From Streptomyces himastatinicus ATCC 53653 (lineage in GTDB: Bacteria > Actinomycetota > Actinomycetes > Streptomycetales > Streptomycetaceae): a DNA stretch of 64,000 bases. Under the pieces are notes generated by a model. That model did not search any database and was not told where the DNA came from. It saw nothing but the letters and a program-made list of their open reading frames with translations. This document shows, in pieces, positions 35,138 through 44,821 of the stretch. Both the position numbers and the translations under genes were made by a program. The stretch is taken from NCBI RefSeq assembly GCF_000158915.1, contig NZ_GG657754.1, positions 7,234,707-7,298,706 of the forward strand. Direction: 5' to 3'. The number at the start of each line of letters is the position of its first letter. Positions within the stretch are counted from its first letter, which is position 1.

Positions 35138-35772
35138 AAACCGGGTTGCGCGTCGTCCTCAAGCGGGAGTTGAGGACCACGCCATCCGCGGTACTTGTGG
35201 GCTCTCGTATCCAACTGCCGCCGGTTCCCCCAGGGGCCACGCGGGTAATCGTCAGTGGCGGGTCTCCCGCCAAAGGATGAGCAGGGTCACTGCGCCACTA
35301 CCGAACTTGTACGCTGCGCCCGGCAGGAACTCACCCGGCACGCTCAGTCCTTGCCCGCCAACCCATTCCGCAGGTGCCCGTCTTGTCCGTACGCGACCTG
35401 CCGCGACGGGTCAGGCGCCTCCGCCAGCGGGGAGCGTACTGCGGGTGGCATGCTGCGTGGCCACCATGATGCCGCTGGTGGGCTCGCGATCCTGGGTCGC
35501 AGAGGACGTTCCGGTCCGGATCTCATGGTTTCCGGCTCCATGGCGGACATGCACAACCGCCCCGATCGCGGCGGTACCGGCCATCGACGGTACGGGCCGG
35601 TCGGGGCGGCGCTTCTTCGGATTGACGTCGGTGAAACTCCCGCTGGTGTCGGTGTCATGATCCGTTCCAGGAGCCGACGGAGCTTCCCATACGCGATTTG
35701 TCAGACCGTGGCCTCATTTTCGGGCTACCGTCGGACACACCGTGTTGCCCACGCACCCCGAGGAGTAATCCT
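35138..35772 (+). other. Intergenic region, no gene recognised
   Basis: About 635 bp. No start-site-supported frame or known motif. GTACTTGTGGGCT and GTACTGCGGGTGG are the only repeated-looking bits. AGGAG at 35761-35765 belongs to the next gene. Confidence 0.35.
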
Positions 35773-36309
35773 GTGTCGTCGCCCTGTGACCCCCAGTACG
35801 CTCCCGTTGGCGATGTGGGTGCCGCGCTCATGGTGATTGACTCTCGGCTCAAAGCCATTTACGACGGCAAGGCGGAGACCGACCCCGAACAGCAGCAGCT
35901 GAGCGACCAATTCGCCGCGTCACTCGGCCCCGACGAGGCCAAGGACATGCTGGATGGTGCGTGCACGCTCATCTACATGTTCATGCAGTGGCTGCGGATG
36001 GCCCACGAGGACCACGACAGGGACGTCATCGAGTACGTCGTTCCCAGCTTCGTGGCCTCGATGCGCATGATGCCCAAGAGCATCTGTCCCGAGGTCATCC
36101 CCACCATGACCGGCCTGGTCGTCGCGGCCGGCACCGGCCTTAGCCCCAATCTGTGGCGCAAGCAGTACGGCGACTGGAGCGAGGCCGAGATGAATCCCCT
36201 GGAAGCCACGGCCGTGCTGCTCGCGGAGCACATCAACCGGCTCACCGACGACCGCGACTTCGCCACTCGCATGATCAGCGAAGCCCTGTCCAGCTCTCCA
36301 GAGGCATAG
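35773..36309 (+). CDS. Hypothetical acidic helical protein
   Basis: A 178-aa protein from GTG 35773, preceded by AGGAG with good spacing. It is acidic and helical (VGDVGAALMVIDSRLKAIYD; LTDDRDFATRMISEALSSSP), without signal, membrane helix or known motif. I recognise no family. Full-length frame, clear ribosome-binding site and codon use support a real gene. It is followed by a hairpin at 36450-36476. Confidence 0.65.
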   Translation: MSSPCDPQYAPVGDVGAALMVIDSRLKAIYDGKAETDPEQQQLSDQFAASLGPDEAKDMLDGACTLIYMFMQWLRMAHEDHDRDVIEYVVPSFVASMRMMPKSICPEVIPTMTGLVVAAGTGLSPNLWRKQYGDWSEAEMNPLEATAVLLAEHINRLTDDRDFATRMISEALSSSPEA

Positions 36310-36703
36310 AGGTGCGGTGGCCGAAGGTCGGCTACCAGAGGCTGAGCGGTCGGCCTGCTGTGACTGCCGCTTGAATGCGGAGCGCAATCTCCTGTTCGGA
36401 TTCGCGGTTCGCCCGGCCGACGCGAATGCCGTGCCTTCATGCCTCCGGCGGGCCCTCTCTCGGAGGGGGAGGGCCCGGCCGAGCGGGTGCGGGTCGAGGA
36501 GGGGGCCGGCCGAAGCTGCGCGTGTCTGTGGGTTCGCCGACTCCGCCACCGAACCCGGGAGCCAAGAACGCTGACCTCATCCCGACTTCGAGGGCGCCAG
36601 CGACAACGCCTCGTGACGTGACCTGAATGGGAGGGGCGATCGGGGATCCGGGCGCCTAATCTGAGGATCCTTTGATCGCACGCCACCCCCAAGGAGCGCG
36701 CAC
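36310..36703 (+). other. Intergenic region with hairpin
   Basis: No gene seen. GGGCCCTC (36450-36457) and GAGGGCCC (36469-36476) form a perfect 8-bp stem, a possible terminator for the hypothetical gene. The M1 peptidase promoter must lie between here and 36692. Confidence 0.4.
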
Positions 36704-38118
36704 GTGACCCGCCGCCACATACGCACCGCCGTCCTCGGCCGCGGAGCCGTCGCCGCCACCGTGCCGGTCGCCGTGGCGGCCCTGCTCGCGGCGGCCGGAC
36801 CCGCCACCGCTGCCGGGCAGGTGGGCGCCCCCGGCGTCGGCGACCCCTACTTCCCGCTCGCCGGCAACGGTGGCTACCACGTCGCCCACTACGGACTGAC
36901 GCTCGGTTACGACCCGTCGAGCCGTCATCTCACTGGCAAGGCAGTCCTCACCGCCCGCGCCACCCAGCGCCTGACCCGCTTCGACCTCGACCTCAAGGGC
37001 CTGAAGATCACCGGTCTGACCGTCGACCGGGCCAGGGCGGCGTACAAGCGTAGCGGTCAGGAACTCGTCGTCACGCCCCGGCGTGCCCTGCACAAGGGGC
37101 AGACGTTCCGCGTCACCGTCACCTACCAGGGCAAGCCTGCCCCGGTCACCGACCCCGACGGCTCCCTCGACGGCTGGATCCCCACTGACGACGGCGCGTT
37201 CGTCGCCGGCGAACCCCAGGGCGCCATGACCTGGTTCCCCGCCAACAACCACCCGCTCGACAAGTCGTCGTACGACATCACCATCACCGTCCCCAAGAGC
37301 CGCACCGCCGTCGCCAACGGCGTCCTGCTCGGCCAGCGCACCCGCAACGGGAAGACCACCTTCCGCTGGCGGCAGAAGGAACCCATGGCCGCCTACCTCG
37401 CCACCGCGACCGTCGGGAAGTTCAAGGTCAAGCAGTACACGACCCGTAGCGGCCTCAAGGTCTACGACGCCGTCGACCCGCGCGAGGCCACCGCCTCCGC
37501 ACCCGTGCTGAAGAAGCTGCCGTCCGTGCTGGAGTGGGAGAGCAAGCTGTTCGGGCCCTACCCGTACCGCGCCGCCGGCTCCATCGTCGACCACGCGCCC
37601 AACGTCGGCTACGCCCTGGAGACCCAGACCCGGCCCGTCCACGGCAGCGCCCCCGGCCTGGGCACCCTCGTCCACGAGAGCGCCCACCAGTGGTTCGGCG
37701 ACTCCGTCTCCCTCACCTCCTGGAAGGACATCTGGCTCAACGAGGGCTTCGCCAGCTACGCCCAGTGGCTCTATGACGAGCAGCACGGCGGCGCCAGCGC
37801 CCAGGAGAGCTTCGACGACCTGTACGCCACCCCCGCGGGCGATCCCGGTGGGCGTTCCCACCCGGCAACCCGGGCAGCGGCGCCAAGATCTTCGGCCGCC
37901 CCGTCTACGACCGCGGCGCCATGGCCCTGCACGCCCTGCGCACCGCCGTCGGCGACCGTATCTTCTTCCGCGTCCTGCGCACCTGGGCCGTACAGCACCG
38001 CCACGCACACGGCACCACCGCCCAGTTCGAGCGCCTCGCGGAACGGGAGTCCGGGAAGAACCTCGGTCCGCTGTTCAACAAGTGGCTCTACGCTCAGGGG
38101 AAGCCCCGCACCCCCTGA
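36704..38118 (+). pseudogene. Secreted M1-family aminopeptidase, frameshifted near the C terminus
   Basis: A zinc metallopeptidase that removes N-terminal residues from peptides outside the cell. GTG 36704 follows AAGGAG. A signal peptide (AVAALLAAAGPATAA) precedes the beta-sandwich and catalytic domains. Zinc ligands are H324 and H328 (HESAHQWFGDS) and E347 in LNEGFASY, 18 residues later as required. At 37844-37846 one C seems missing: the sequence shifts after DDLYATPAGD, and in the +1 frame continues FPPGNPGSGAKIFGRP and ends FNKWLYAQGKPRTP at 38118. All catalytic residues lie before the break, so even the truncated product may be active. An assembly error is equally possible. Confidence 0.8.
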
Positions 38119-38329
38119 CGGCCACAACCGTCCCCCCAAGCTGACAAGTTCCACACGACTGTCGGCCAGGGCACATCCTCGTCAGGGCTTGGTGCGGCGC
38201 GGTTCTGGTGTGCGGGTGGTGGGCAGGTCGTCGCGGATGCCGTCTTCGGTGAGGGTGTGCGCTGGCAGGCGCCAATAGCGGTGCACAGCAATTCCGTGGC
38301 TCCCCCTCGGTGACCTACCTGCGGTTCCG
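38119..38329 (-). other. Intergenic stretch with a minus-strand fragment
   Basis: No intact gene. The minus strand at 38182-38290 encodes HRYWRLPAHTLTEDGIRDDL and then a basic tail to a stop, which looks like the end of a lost gene I cannot name. Confidence 0.35.
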
Positions 38330-38673
38330 CGGCTGCTGGAGATGATGATGACCTCCGGCGCGCCCGGGCAGGTCCGGTCGGCGACCACCATGCGCGATAC
38401 CTACAGGGTGTCGCTGGGGTACCCGGTGATCGGCCCCTTCCTGGCGTACAAGTGCCTGATCGACCTCAACTATGCGCAGCAGACGCCGTTCTCGGAGATG
38501 GATCACGTCGTGCCCGGCCCCGGCGCACGGGACGGGTCGAGGCCGAGTACGCGCGGGTGGCACACCCCGAGATCACCGGGATCAGCGAGCGCAGCCGCAT
38601 CAAGCAGTCCTGTCGCCTGGATGCCGCTCCCATGAGGGCCTGGTTCCCGCCCGAGTGGGGCCTGAACGACTGA
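38330..38673 (+). pseudogene. Fragment of a thymine-pyrophosphorylase-like (aGPT-PPlase) protein
   Basis: The plus strand encodes YPVIGPFLAYKCLIDLNYAQ and FSEMDHVVPGPGARDG, which resemble the glycosylase-like fold of alpha-glutamyl/putrescinyl thymine pyrophosphorylases, enzymes tied to modified DNA bases in phages. The frame then breaks (about 38530) and continues ERSRIKQSCRLD...FPPEWGLND. Start and N terminus are missing. Assignment is from memory of the GPFLAYQ...DLNY...VAGPGA pattern and needs a profile search. Confidence 0.45.
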
Positions 38674-38785
38674 CCGCCGTCCCGCGGCCGCTCATCAGGG
38701 GCTGGCGGACACGAGGCCTGTCACTTGGTGGCCGCCCTTCACCGTCCGCGGGGCCCTCGGGGGCCGGGGCGCCTGGAACCGGGCC

Positions 38786-39703
38786 TCAGCCCTCCAGGCC
38801 CCGGGTCAGGTCGGCCAGGTCGAAGGTGTCGCTCGCGGGCGGGGCCTGCACCGTGACCGGCTTGTTGATGTCCTTGAAGGTGATCGTGATGTCGAGCCGC
38901 CCGCTGTCGCCCTTGCCGCGCGTGCGGAACCGCTTGGTGTGGCTGTCCTTGTCGATCCACATGTCCATGACCAGGCGGTCGACGCCCAGTTCCTCGTACT
39001 GCCGCAGGCTCTTCTCACGGCGCTTGCGGGTCGCGGCGTCCTCGTCCTCCAGGCTCGCGCGCATCTGGGCGAGGGTGACCGTACCACGGTAGTGGGTGGT
39101 CCGGGCACCGTCGATGGTCTCGTCGCCGACCCGTCGCACATTGTCGGCGTCGGAGAGGAAGGCGGACTCCTCGGCCGGATTCTTGTCGGCCCGGTTGGCG
39201 AGGGCGCCGCCTTGTCCCGCCGCGCCGGAGCCACCCTTGCCCAAGGCCGAGGCGTCGGTCGCGAGCCAGTTCTTGCCGTCGAGTTGGGAGGAGGACTCCT
39301 CGTCGAACCCGGCCTTGATGGCATCGCCACCGAGGTACAGCTTGCCTCCGGTGAGCCGGAACTCCACCGACGCGTCCGCGCCCTGGTCGAGCGAGCGCGT
39401 CTTCATCCGCATCGCGGGCGGCTTGAAGGCTATGGCTCCTTCGCCCTCGAACCGGCCGTCCTCGGGCGTGCTGCCGGACATCCGGTAGCTCAGCGAGGTG
39501 AGCTTCTCGGTCTTCTTCGCCGCCGCTCGCACGGCCGCCGCGGGTGCCATATGCGGATCCTTCGCGCCGGACTTCCCCCCGCCGCTCTTCTCCGCACCAC
39601 AGCCCGCCGTCCCGGCGCACAGCAGCGCGGCGGCGACCACCGCGCCCGCCGCTCTGGTGCGTCTGCCTGGTCCGGTGCGCACGACGATGCCCATATACCC
39701 CAC
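38786..39703 (-). CDS. LppX/LprG-like secreted lipoprotein
   Basis: A 305-aa lipoprotein. The signal peptide AGAVVAAALLCAGTAGC ends in a lipobox with the Cys to be lipidated, followed by a Gly/Ser/Lys linker. The mature domain (LTSLSYRMSGSTPEDGRFEG ... VDRLVMDMWIDKDSHTKRF ... DITITFKDINKPV) has the half-barrel pattern of LppX/LprAFG-type and related streptomycete lipoproteins that bind lipids or act as envelope sensors. Ligand unknown. A decayed paralogue lies at 30834-31060. The gene stands alone and ends 140 bp before the island repeat copy C begins on its 5' side. Confidence 0.8.
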   Translation of the reverse strand: MGYMGIVVRTGPGRRTRAAGAVVAAALLCAGTAGCGAEKSGGGKSGAKDPHMAPAAAVRAAAKKTEKLTSLSYRMSGSTPEDGRFEGEGAIAFKPPAMRMKTRSLDQGADASVEFRLTGGKLYLGGDAIKAGFDEESSSQLDGKNWLATDASALGKGGSGAAGQGGALANRADKNPAEESAFLSDADNVRRVGDETIDGARTTHYRGTVTLAQMRASLEDEDAATRKRREKSLRQYEELGVDRLVMDMWIDKDSHTKRFRTRGKGDSGRLDITITFKDINKPVTVQAPPASDTFDLADLTRGLEG

Positions 39704-39844
39704 CCCTTGCAGAACTTGCGTTCGTTTCTGTTCGATGTCGGGACATTAGCGCACGGACGCGCGAGGCGCGGCCCGGATTTCTCCGGTGCTGCCCGGCAGC
39801 GACAGGCGGCTGGAGCCGCGTAGCGCACCAGCGATCCCGTCCGG

Positions 39845-39984
39845 GCATCGGCAGGCGGTGAGGCAAATGCCTCACCGCGCCGGATCGAGCGGGATCGAGG
39901 AGGACGCAGCAGGATCGAATGGGATGGAGATGTTCGGTTCTTCGGCAAAACCGCAGGTGAGATGGGTCACCGGTTGAGGTTCGC
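39845..39984 (+). repeat. Island repeat, copy C, with palindrome
   Basis: Nearly identical to copy B at 28790-28942 up to and including GGTTGAGGTTCG. There copy B enters the tRNA-end sequence while copy C continues into unrelated DNA, so copy C has lost the attachment core. The palindrome has arms GCGGTGAGGCA (39855-39865) and TGCCTCACCGC (39868-39878). Confidence 0.8.
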
Positions 39985-40538
39985 CGGGTCGGAGGTTGTG
40001 GCGGTTGGGTGTGTCGGTGATGTTCGATCCGATCGTTCGAGGCGCGGTGGCCGAGCCTGTCCGTGTGCGCGGACCGAGCGGCCAGGAGGGCCAACGCTGC
40101 CGAGAGGCCTTCATGCCTCGCCACCGGCCAACTCGCCCGATCCAGTGCCCCGTTCGAAGCGAACCGGCCACGCGAGCGGACGGAGAGCGTCCGGCGAGGG
40201 GCCGGGAACGGGTTGCCCCACGCCATGAATGCGAGGCACGAAAGGCACGCAAGTACCTTCCATCGTTACCGCGCACACCGTTGTCGGCTCAATGTCCCTG
40301 CGGCACGGTTGGCGCCAGTGAAGCGAGGTGACCGCAAGGGCCTGGAACGGCTCGGCTCGGCGAATCGCGTGCATGGTTCTCGAGGGCAGGCGCAATCCGT
40401 TCTTTCGCTCTCGTTCCTTGCCGAGTGTCTTCGTCACTGACATCGGCCGCCCATCCGCGGGCCCGGGAGATGTGTAGGGCCACAAACCTTCGTACGAGGT
40501 GCTCTCCACATCCGCACACCATCCCGTCGAGGACGACC
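39985..40538 (+). other. Intergenic region, no gene recognised
   Basis: About 550 bp after repeat copy C. No convincing frame. It must contain the promoter of the DUF485/symporter operon. Confidence 0.35.
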
Positions 40539-40904
40539 ATGGATTCCCGCGATCTCCCCCCTGGCCAAGGCCGGTCCGGCACCGCTGCGTCCCCGGAGTG
40601 CCTCCCCGGCTCCGGGTGGACCCGCGCACTGCGCGATCTGCGTGCCGTACGGCGCCGCCCGGCCCAGATCGCCGCCGCGGTCGTGGGTGCCCAGATGGCC
40701 GGCGTCATCCTGGCCAACGAGGCACCCGGTGTCATGGCGATCACCTGGGCGGGACCGCTGAACATCGGGCTCACCCTGGTCCTGGCTCAACTGGCGTTCA
40801 CCGGCTGGGCAGTCCTGTGGTACGTACGGTATGCGAGGCGCTGTGTGGAGCCCGTGGTCGAGCGTCACAGTGCTTCCTTTCCGCATCTGGAGAGCCACCG
40901 GTGA
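40539..40904 (+). CDS. DUF485 family membrane protein
   Basis: A 121-aa protein. ATG 40539 follows GAGGA. The N-terminal half is polar, then RRRPAQIAAAVVGAQMAG and two membrane helices (GPLNIGLTLVLAQLAFTGWA) with a C-terminal WYVRYARRCVEPVVE. This is the DUF485 layout. DUF485 genes characteristically sit directly before acetate/solute symporters and are thought to be their small partner subunit. The stop overlaps the symporter GTG (GTGA, 40901-40904). Confidence 0.85.
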   Translation: MDSRDLPPGQGRSGTAASPECLPGSGWTRALRDLRAVRRRPAQIAAAVVGAQMAGVILANEAPGVMAITWAGPLNIGLTLVLAQLAFTGWAVLWYVRYARRCVEPVVERHSASFPHLESHR

Positions 40905-42503
40905 ACTCTGTCCTCGCGCTCCCGGATTCCGGCAGGGCCTTCCCCGTTCTCGTTGTCTTCGGCCTCTGCGTCGTCCTTACGCTGTTCCTGTCGATCGGGT
41001 CGATCACCCACGAAAAGAACGAACTGAGCGGGTTCTACCTCGGCCAGCGACGGCTGCCGTCGCTTGTCAACGGGCTGGCCATCTTCGGCAGTTACATGTC
41101 CGCGGCAGGGATGCTGGGCAATCCCGGTCTGATCGCGCTCACCGGCTACGACGGGATCGCCTATGTGATGGGGCCGATGGTCGCCTGGTCCGTACTGGTA
41201 CTGCTGGTCGCTGAGCCGTTCCACAGCACCGCACGGTTCACCATCGGCGACTCCCTCGCCCTGCGGCTGCGCGCCCGGCCCGCGCACCTGGCGGCGGGCA
41301 TCGCGAGCGTGGTCGTCTGCCTGCTGTATCTGACCGCCCAGCTCGTCGGTGCCGGAGCGCTCGCTGTGAGCGTCCTGGGCATCGACGGAGACGCCGCCCA
41401 GCGGGTCGTGGTGGCAGCTCTCGGTCTTCTGATGGTCCTTTACGTCGTCATCGGCGGTATGCGCGCCGCGACCCTGGTGCAGAGCATCAAGGCCATGGTT
41501 CTCCTCGCCGCGGGCCTGTTCGTCGTGCTGGCGGTGCTCTCGGACGTGGGCTGGAGCCCGGCGCGTCTGCTGGATGCCGCCGTCCTGCACAGCGGCCTCG
41601 GTGACCCCTTCCTGGAACCCGGCATCCGCTTCCACGACCACACCAGCAAGATCGATTCGGTGAGCCTGCAACTCGCTTTCGTGCTCGGAGCGGCCGCTCT
41701 GCCGCACGTCCTGATGCGTATCGGAACGGTCTCCAGCGGACGCAGAGCCCGTAAGTCGGCCGCGTGGGCGGCCTGCCTGGTCGTCGTCTTCACCCTGTTC
41801 GAGGTGATCATGGGCTTGGGCTCTGCGGCGCTGATCGGTTCGAAGCCCATCGAAGAGGATGCTGCCTCCGGGAACCGGGCCGTGCTTCTGCTCGCCGAGC
41901 GCCTGGGCGGGTCCTTCCTGCTCACGGTGGTCTCCTGCGTCGCGTTCCTCACGATCGTGGGCGTTGTCGCCGCTCTCACGCTCACCGCGGCGGCGTCCCT
42001 GGCTCACGATGTCTACGGTGCGACGATCATGCGGGGCAAGGTGTCCGAGAAGAGCGAACTCCTCGTCGCCCGGCTGGGCGTCGGGCTGATCGGGGTGGCG
42101 GCGATCGCGTTGTCGATGGTCGCCCAGCATCTCAACATCGCCTTCCTGGTCAGCCTTGCCTTCGCCATCGCGGCCTCCGCGATTGCCCGCCCTGCTGTTC
42201 AACCTGTGGTGGAGGGGTTTCACGACCAGGGGAGCGATCTGGAGCACCTACGGCGGGCTGCTCGTCGCCGTGCTGTTGACCGCACTGTCCCCGGCGGTCT
42301 CGGGCAACCCGACTGCGCTGTTGCCCGGTTGGGACTTCGCGGTGTTCCCCTTGAGGAACCCCGGCATCATCTCCATCCCCGTGGGGTTCCTGCTCGCCTG
42401 GGCCGGCTCGGTCTCCGACCGGGGCCAGCCGGGCGGGGCGGACTACACGGATACCGAACTCCGCGTCCTCACCGGAACGGGCACGGGGCTTCGCGGCGAC
42501 TGA
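40901..42503 (+). pseudogene. Sodium:solute symporter (ActP-like), frameshifted
   Basis: A 12-13 helix SSS-family transporter for acetate or another short organic acid. The N-terminal two thirds run IGSITHEKNELSGFYLGQR, GSYMSAAGMLGNPGLIAL, and TAQLVGAGALAVSVLG, all typical of ActP relatives. At about 42180-42183 two bases seem missing: after AFAIAAS the frame becomes nonsense, while the +1 frame continues LPALLFNLWWRGFTTRGAIW and VSGNPTALLPGWDFAVFPLR to a stop at 42503. Total length leaves a remainder of one, as expected for a two-base loss. As written, the last two or three helices are replaced. Either an error or an inactivated gene. Confidence 0.82.
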
Positions 42504-42676
42504 GCCGGTGGGGGTTCTACCCCGACGCGGACGGCCAGTGGGAACGGGGGTACGAAGACGATCCCGATCAAGCCGTTCAAGACGTTCGGCAACCTCATCC
42601 GGGCCCGCGCGGCCGGAGGGCGGTCGCCCTTCCGATGCCGGGTGGCTACCAGTGACGGCGCCTGTTGAAAGCGCCC

Positions 42677-43672
42677 TCAGTTGCCGGCGCCGAGGCTGGA
42701 CATGAACGCGGACGGGTACCGGTCGCCGCGCGCCGCACCCGGCGGCACCGCCTTCTCGATCTCGGCGAGGTCGTCCGCGGTGAGGATCAGCTCCATCGCG
42801 GGCAGCGCCTCGGCCAGCCGCTCGCGGGTGCGAGCGCCGACCAGCGGCACGATGTCGTCGCCCTGTGCGGCCACCCAGGCGATGGCCAGCTGGGCGACGG
42901 TGCACCCCTTCGCGTCGGCGACCCGGCGCAGCGCCTCCACGAGGGCGAGGTTGTGTTCCACGTTCCCGCTCGAGAATCGCGGGCTGAAGCCGCGGCTGTC
43001 GCCGGGGCCGGCGGTGTGGCCGACGGCCCAGTGCCCGGAGATGAGGCCGCGGCTGAGGACGCCGTACGCGGTCAGGCCGATGCCGAGTTCCCGCAGCGTG
43101 GGCAGAATGTCCGCCTCCACCGCGCGGGAGATCAGCGAGTACTCGATCTGGAGGTCGGCGACCGGGTGCACGGCTTGCGCCCGGCGGATCGTCGCCGCGT
43201 CGACCTCCGAGAGGCCGAGGTGGCGGACGTACCCGGCGTCGATCATCTCCTTGATCGCGCCCACCGTCTCCTCGATCGGTACCGCCGGGTCCAGCCGGGC
43301 GGGACGGTAGATGTCGATGTGGTCGGTGCCCAGCCGGGTCAGCGAGTAGGCCAGGAAGTTCTTCACCGCCTCGGGACGGCCGTCCGTCCCACCGAACTCC
43401 GCGCCCGGCCCCCGCAGCATGCCGAACTTGACGCTCAGCTGGTAGTTGTCCCGATCCCGGCCGCGCAGCGCCTCGGCGAGCAGCAGCTCGTTGTGGCCCA
43501 TCGCGTAGAAGTCGCCGGTGTCGATCAGCGTGACACCGGTCTCCAGCGCGGCGTGCACGGTGGCGATGCTCTCCGCGCGGTCGGCCGCGCCGTAAGCGCC
43601 CGACATGCCCATCGCGCCCAGGCCCAGTGCGGAAGCGGCCGGGCCGGTGCTGCCCAGGGTTCGTGTCTGCAT
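42677..43672 (-). CDS. Aldo/keto reductase (AKR13-like, catalytic His replaced)
   Basis: A 331-aa TIM-barrel oxidoreductase using NADPH. ATG 43672 is preceded by AAGGAG. The catalytic Asp and Tyr are in LIDTGDFYAMGHNE and the Lys in LSVKFGML. The fourth residue, usually His in a YYQHRVDP-type strand, is replaced in DIYRPARLDPAVPIEETVGA. This variant occurs in a known subset of AKRs and may alter substrate geometry. Divergent from an XRE regulator, with an 8-bp inverted repeat between them. Confidence 0.88.
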   Translation of the reverse strand: MQTRTLGSTGPAASALGLGAMGMSGAYGAADRAESIATVHAALETGVTLIDTGDFYAMGHNELLLAEALRGRDRDNYQLSVKFGMLRGPGAEFGGTDGRPEAVKNFLAYSLTRLGTDHIDIYRPARLDPAVPIEETVGAIKEMIDAGYVRHLGLSEVDAATIRRAQAVHPVADLQIEYSLISRAVEADILPTLRELGIGLTAYGVLSRGLISGHWAVGHTAGPGDSRGFSPRFSSGNVEHNLALVEALRRVADAKGCTVAQLAIAWVAAQGDDIVPLVGARTRERLAEALPAMELILTADDLAEIEKAVPPGAARGDRYPSAFMSSLGAGN

Positions 43673-43728
43673 CGCGTTCTCCTTCGTCGTCGTTCTGTCG
43701 GCCACTGTGCGCCCGCGCCGCGACGTAC

Positions 43729-43763
43729 GGGAGCGGAGCGTTCATCCTGGGAGAGCCGCTCCC
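43729..43763 (+). promoter_or_regulatory. Inverted repeat between AKR and XRE genes
   Basis: GGGAGCGG (43729-43736) and CCGCTCCC (43756-43763), perfect 8-bp arms. Candidate operator for the adjacent XRE regulator controlling both divergent genes. Confidence 0.45.
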
Positions 43764-43798
43764 TGGATCGCCTCACCCGCCGCGAGGACCATGGGGAC

Positions 43799-44659
43799 AT
43801 GCAACGTGACCAGCTCGCCGACTTCCTGCGCCGCCGCCGCGAGGCGATGCGCCCGGCCGAGGTCGGGATCGCCGACGGCCCCCGCCGCCGCACCACCGGC
43901 CTGCGCCGGGAAGAGGTGGCCACGCTCGCCGGCATGTCGGTGGACTACGTCGTACGCCTGGAACAGGGCCGCAGCAGCCAGCCCTCGGTCCAGCTGCTCG
44001 GCGCGCTGTCCCGGGCGCTGCGACTCTCCGACGACGAGCGCGACCACCTGTTCCACCTGGCCGGTCACCGGCCCCCACCCGCCGACGGGGTGGCCCGCCT
44101 GGCCCGCGCCGGGCTGATCCGCATGCTCGACCTGCTCGGCGACACCCCGGCCCTGGTCCTGTCCGACCTGGGCGAGGTCCTCGCCCAGAACCGGACCGCC
44201 CTCCTGCTCACGGGCGACCACACCGGCTTCTCCGGCGACCGCCGCTACATCGCATACCGCTGGTTCACCGACCCCGCAGTCCGCGCCGTCACCCCGCCCG
44301 AGGAACGGGAACGCCACGCCCGCCAGCTCGTGGCCGACCTGCGTGCGGCCGCCGGCCGCCGGACCGGCGACACCATGGTCGCCGGACTCGTCGACCGGTT
44401 GCAGGCCGCGAGTGCCGACTTCCGCCGGATCTGGGCCGAGCACGAGGTGGCGGTCCGGCGCGCCGACCGCAAGACCCTGCTGCATCCGCGGGTCGGTCGC
44501 CTGCTGATGGACTGCGAGACCCTGGTCACCCCCGACCAGGGCCAGCAGCTGCTGGTGCTCACCCCGGCGGACGCCGAGACCCGCGAGCGGCTGGAGCTGC
44601 TGCGGGTCATCGGTATCGAGGAATTCCCCACGGGGGCAACGGGCCCGACGGCGCGGTGA
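43799..44659 (+). CDS. XRE-family regulator with MmyB-like ligand domain
   Basis: A 286-aa protein starting MQRDQLADFLRRRREAMRP. The helix-turn-helix is RREEVATLAGMSVDYVVRLEQGR, the classical streptomycete MmyB/XRE form. The C-terminal domain (LSDLGEVLAQNRTALLLTGD ... YIAYRWFTDP ... LMDCETLVTPDQGQQLLVLTP) matches the MltR/MmyB-like ligand-binding fold. This family commonly controls a divergent oxidoreductase; here the aldo/keto reductase fits. Confidence 0.9.
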   Translation: MQRDQLADFLRRRREAMRPAEVGIADGPRRRTTGLRREEVATLAGMSVDYVVRLEQGRSSQPSVQLLGALSRALRLSDDERDHLFHLAGHRPPPADGVARLARAGLIRMLDLLGDTPALVLSDLGEVLAQNRTALLLTGDHTGFSGDRRYIAYRWFTDPAVRAVTPPEERERHARQLVADLRAAAGRRTGDTMVAGLVDRLQAASADFRRIWAEHEVAVRRADRKTLLHPRVGRLLMDCETLVTPDQGQQLLVLTPADAETRERLELLRVIGIEEFPTGATGPTAR

Positions 44660-44724
44660 AGCGGCCGGCCATGGGCCCACGGGCGAACTCGGCGCCGCAG
44701 CAGTCCGCGCCCTACGTGATCCGC

Positions 44725-44800
44725 AGCGGAGTGTCCGTCGATCCAGTTCGCTCACTGCGCGTCGCTGGGCCCCGGGAGCCGGTGAGGCAATTGCCGGGCA
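44725..44800 (+). repeat. Island repeat, copy D, degraded
   Basis: Shares GGAGTGTCCGTC, ATCCAGT, CGCTCACTGCG and TCGCTGGGCCCC with copy A at 19575. The palindrome has decayed: GGTGAGGCAATTGCC keeps only one arm. It is followed by GGCCTGCGCAAACG (44813-44826), the flank motif also found after the tRNA and the other scars. Confidence 0.65.
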
Positions 44801-44821
44801 GAACCCTTCTGGCCTGCGCAA

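Noticed and set aside
42665-44659. A 664-codon frame ending in the XRE regulator
   Set aside because: The first 378 codons lie antisense to the aldo/keto reductase and have no protein-like features. The XRE protein starts at 43799 with a proper N terminus.
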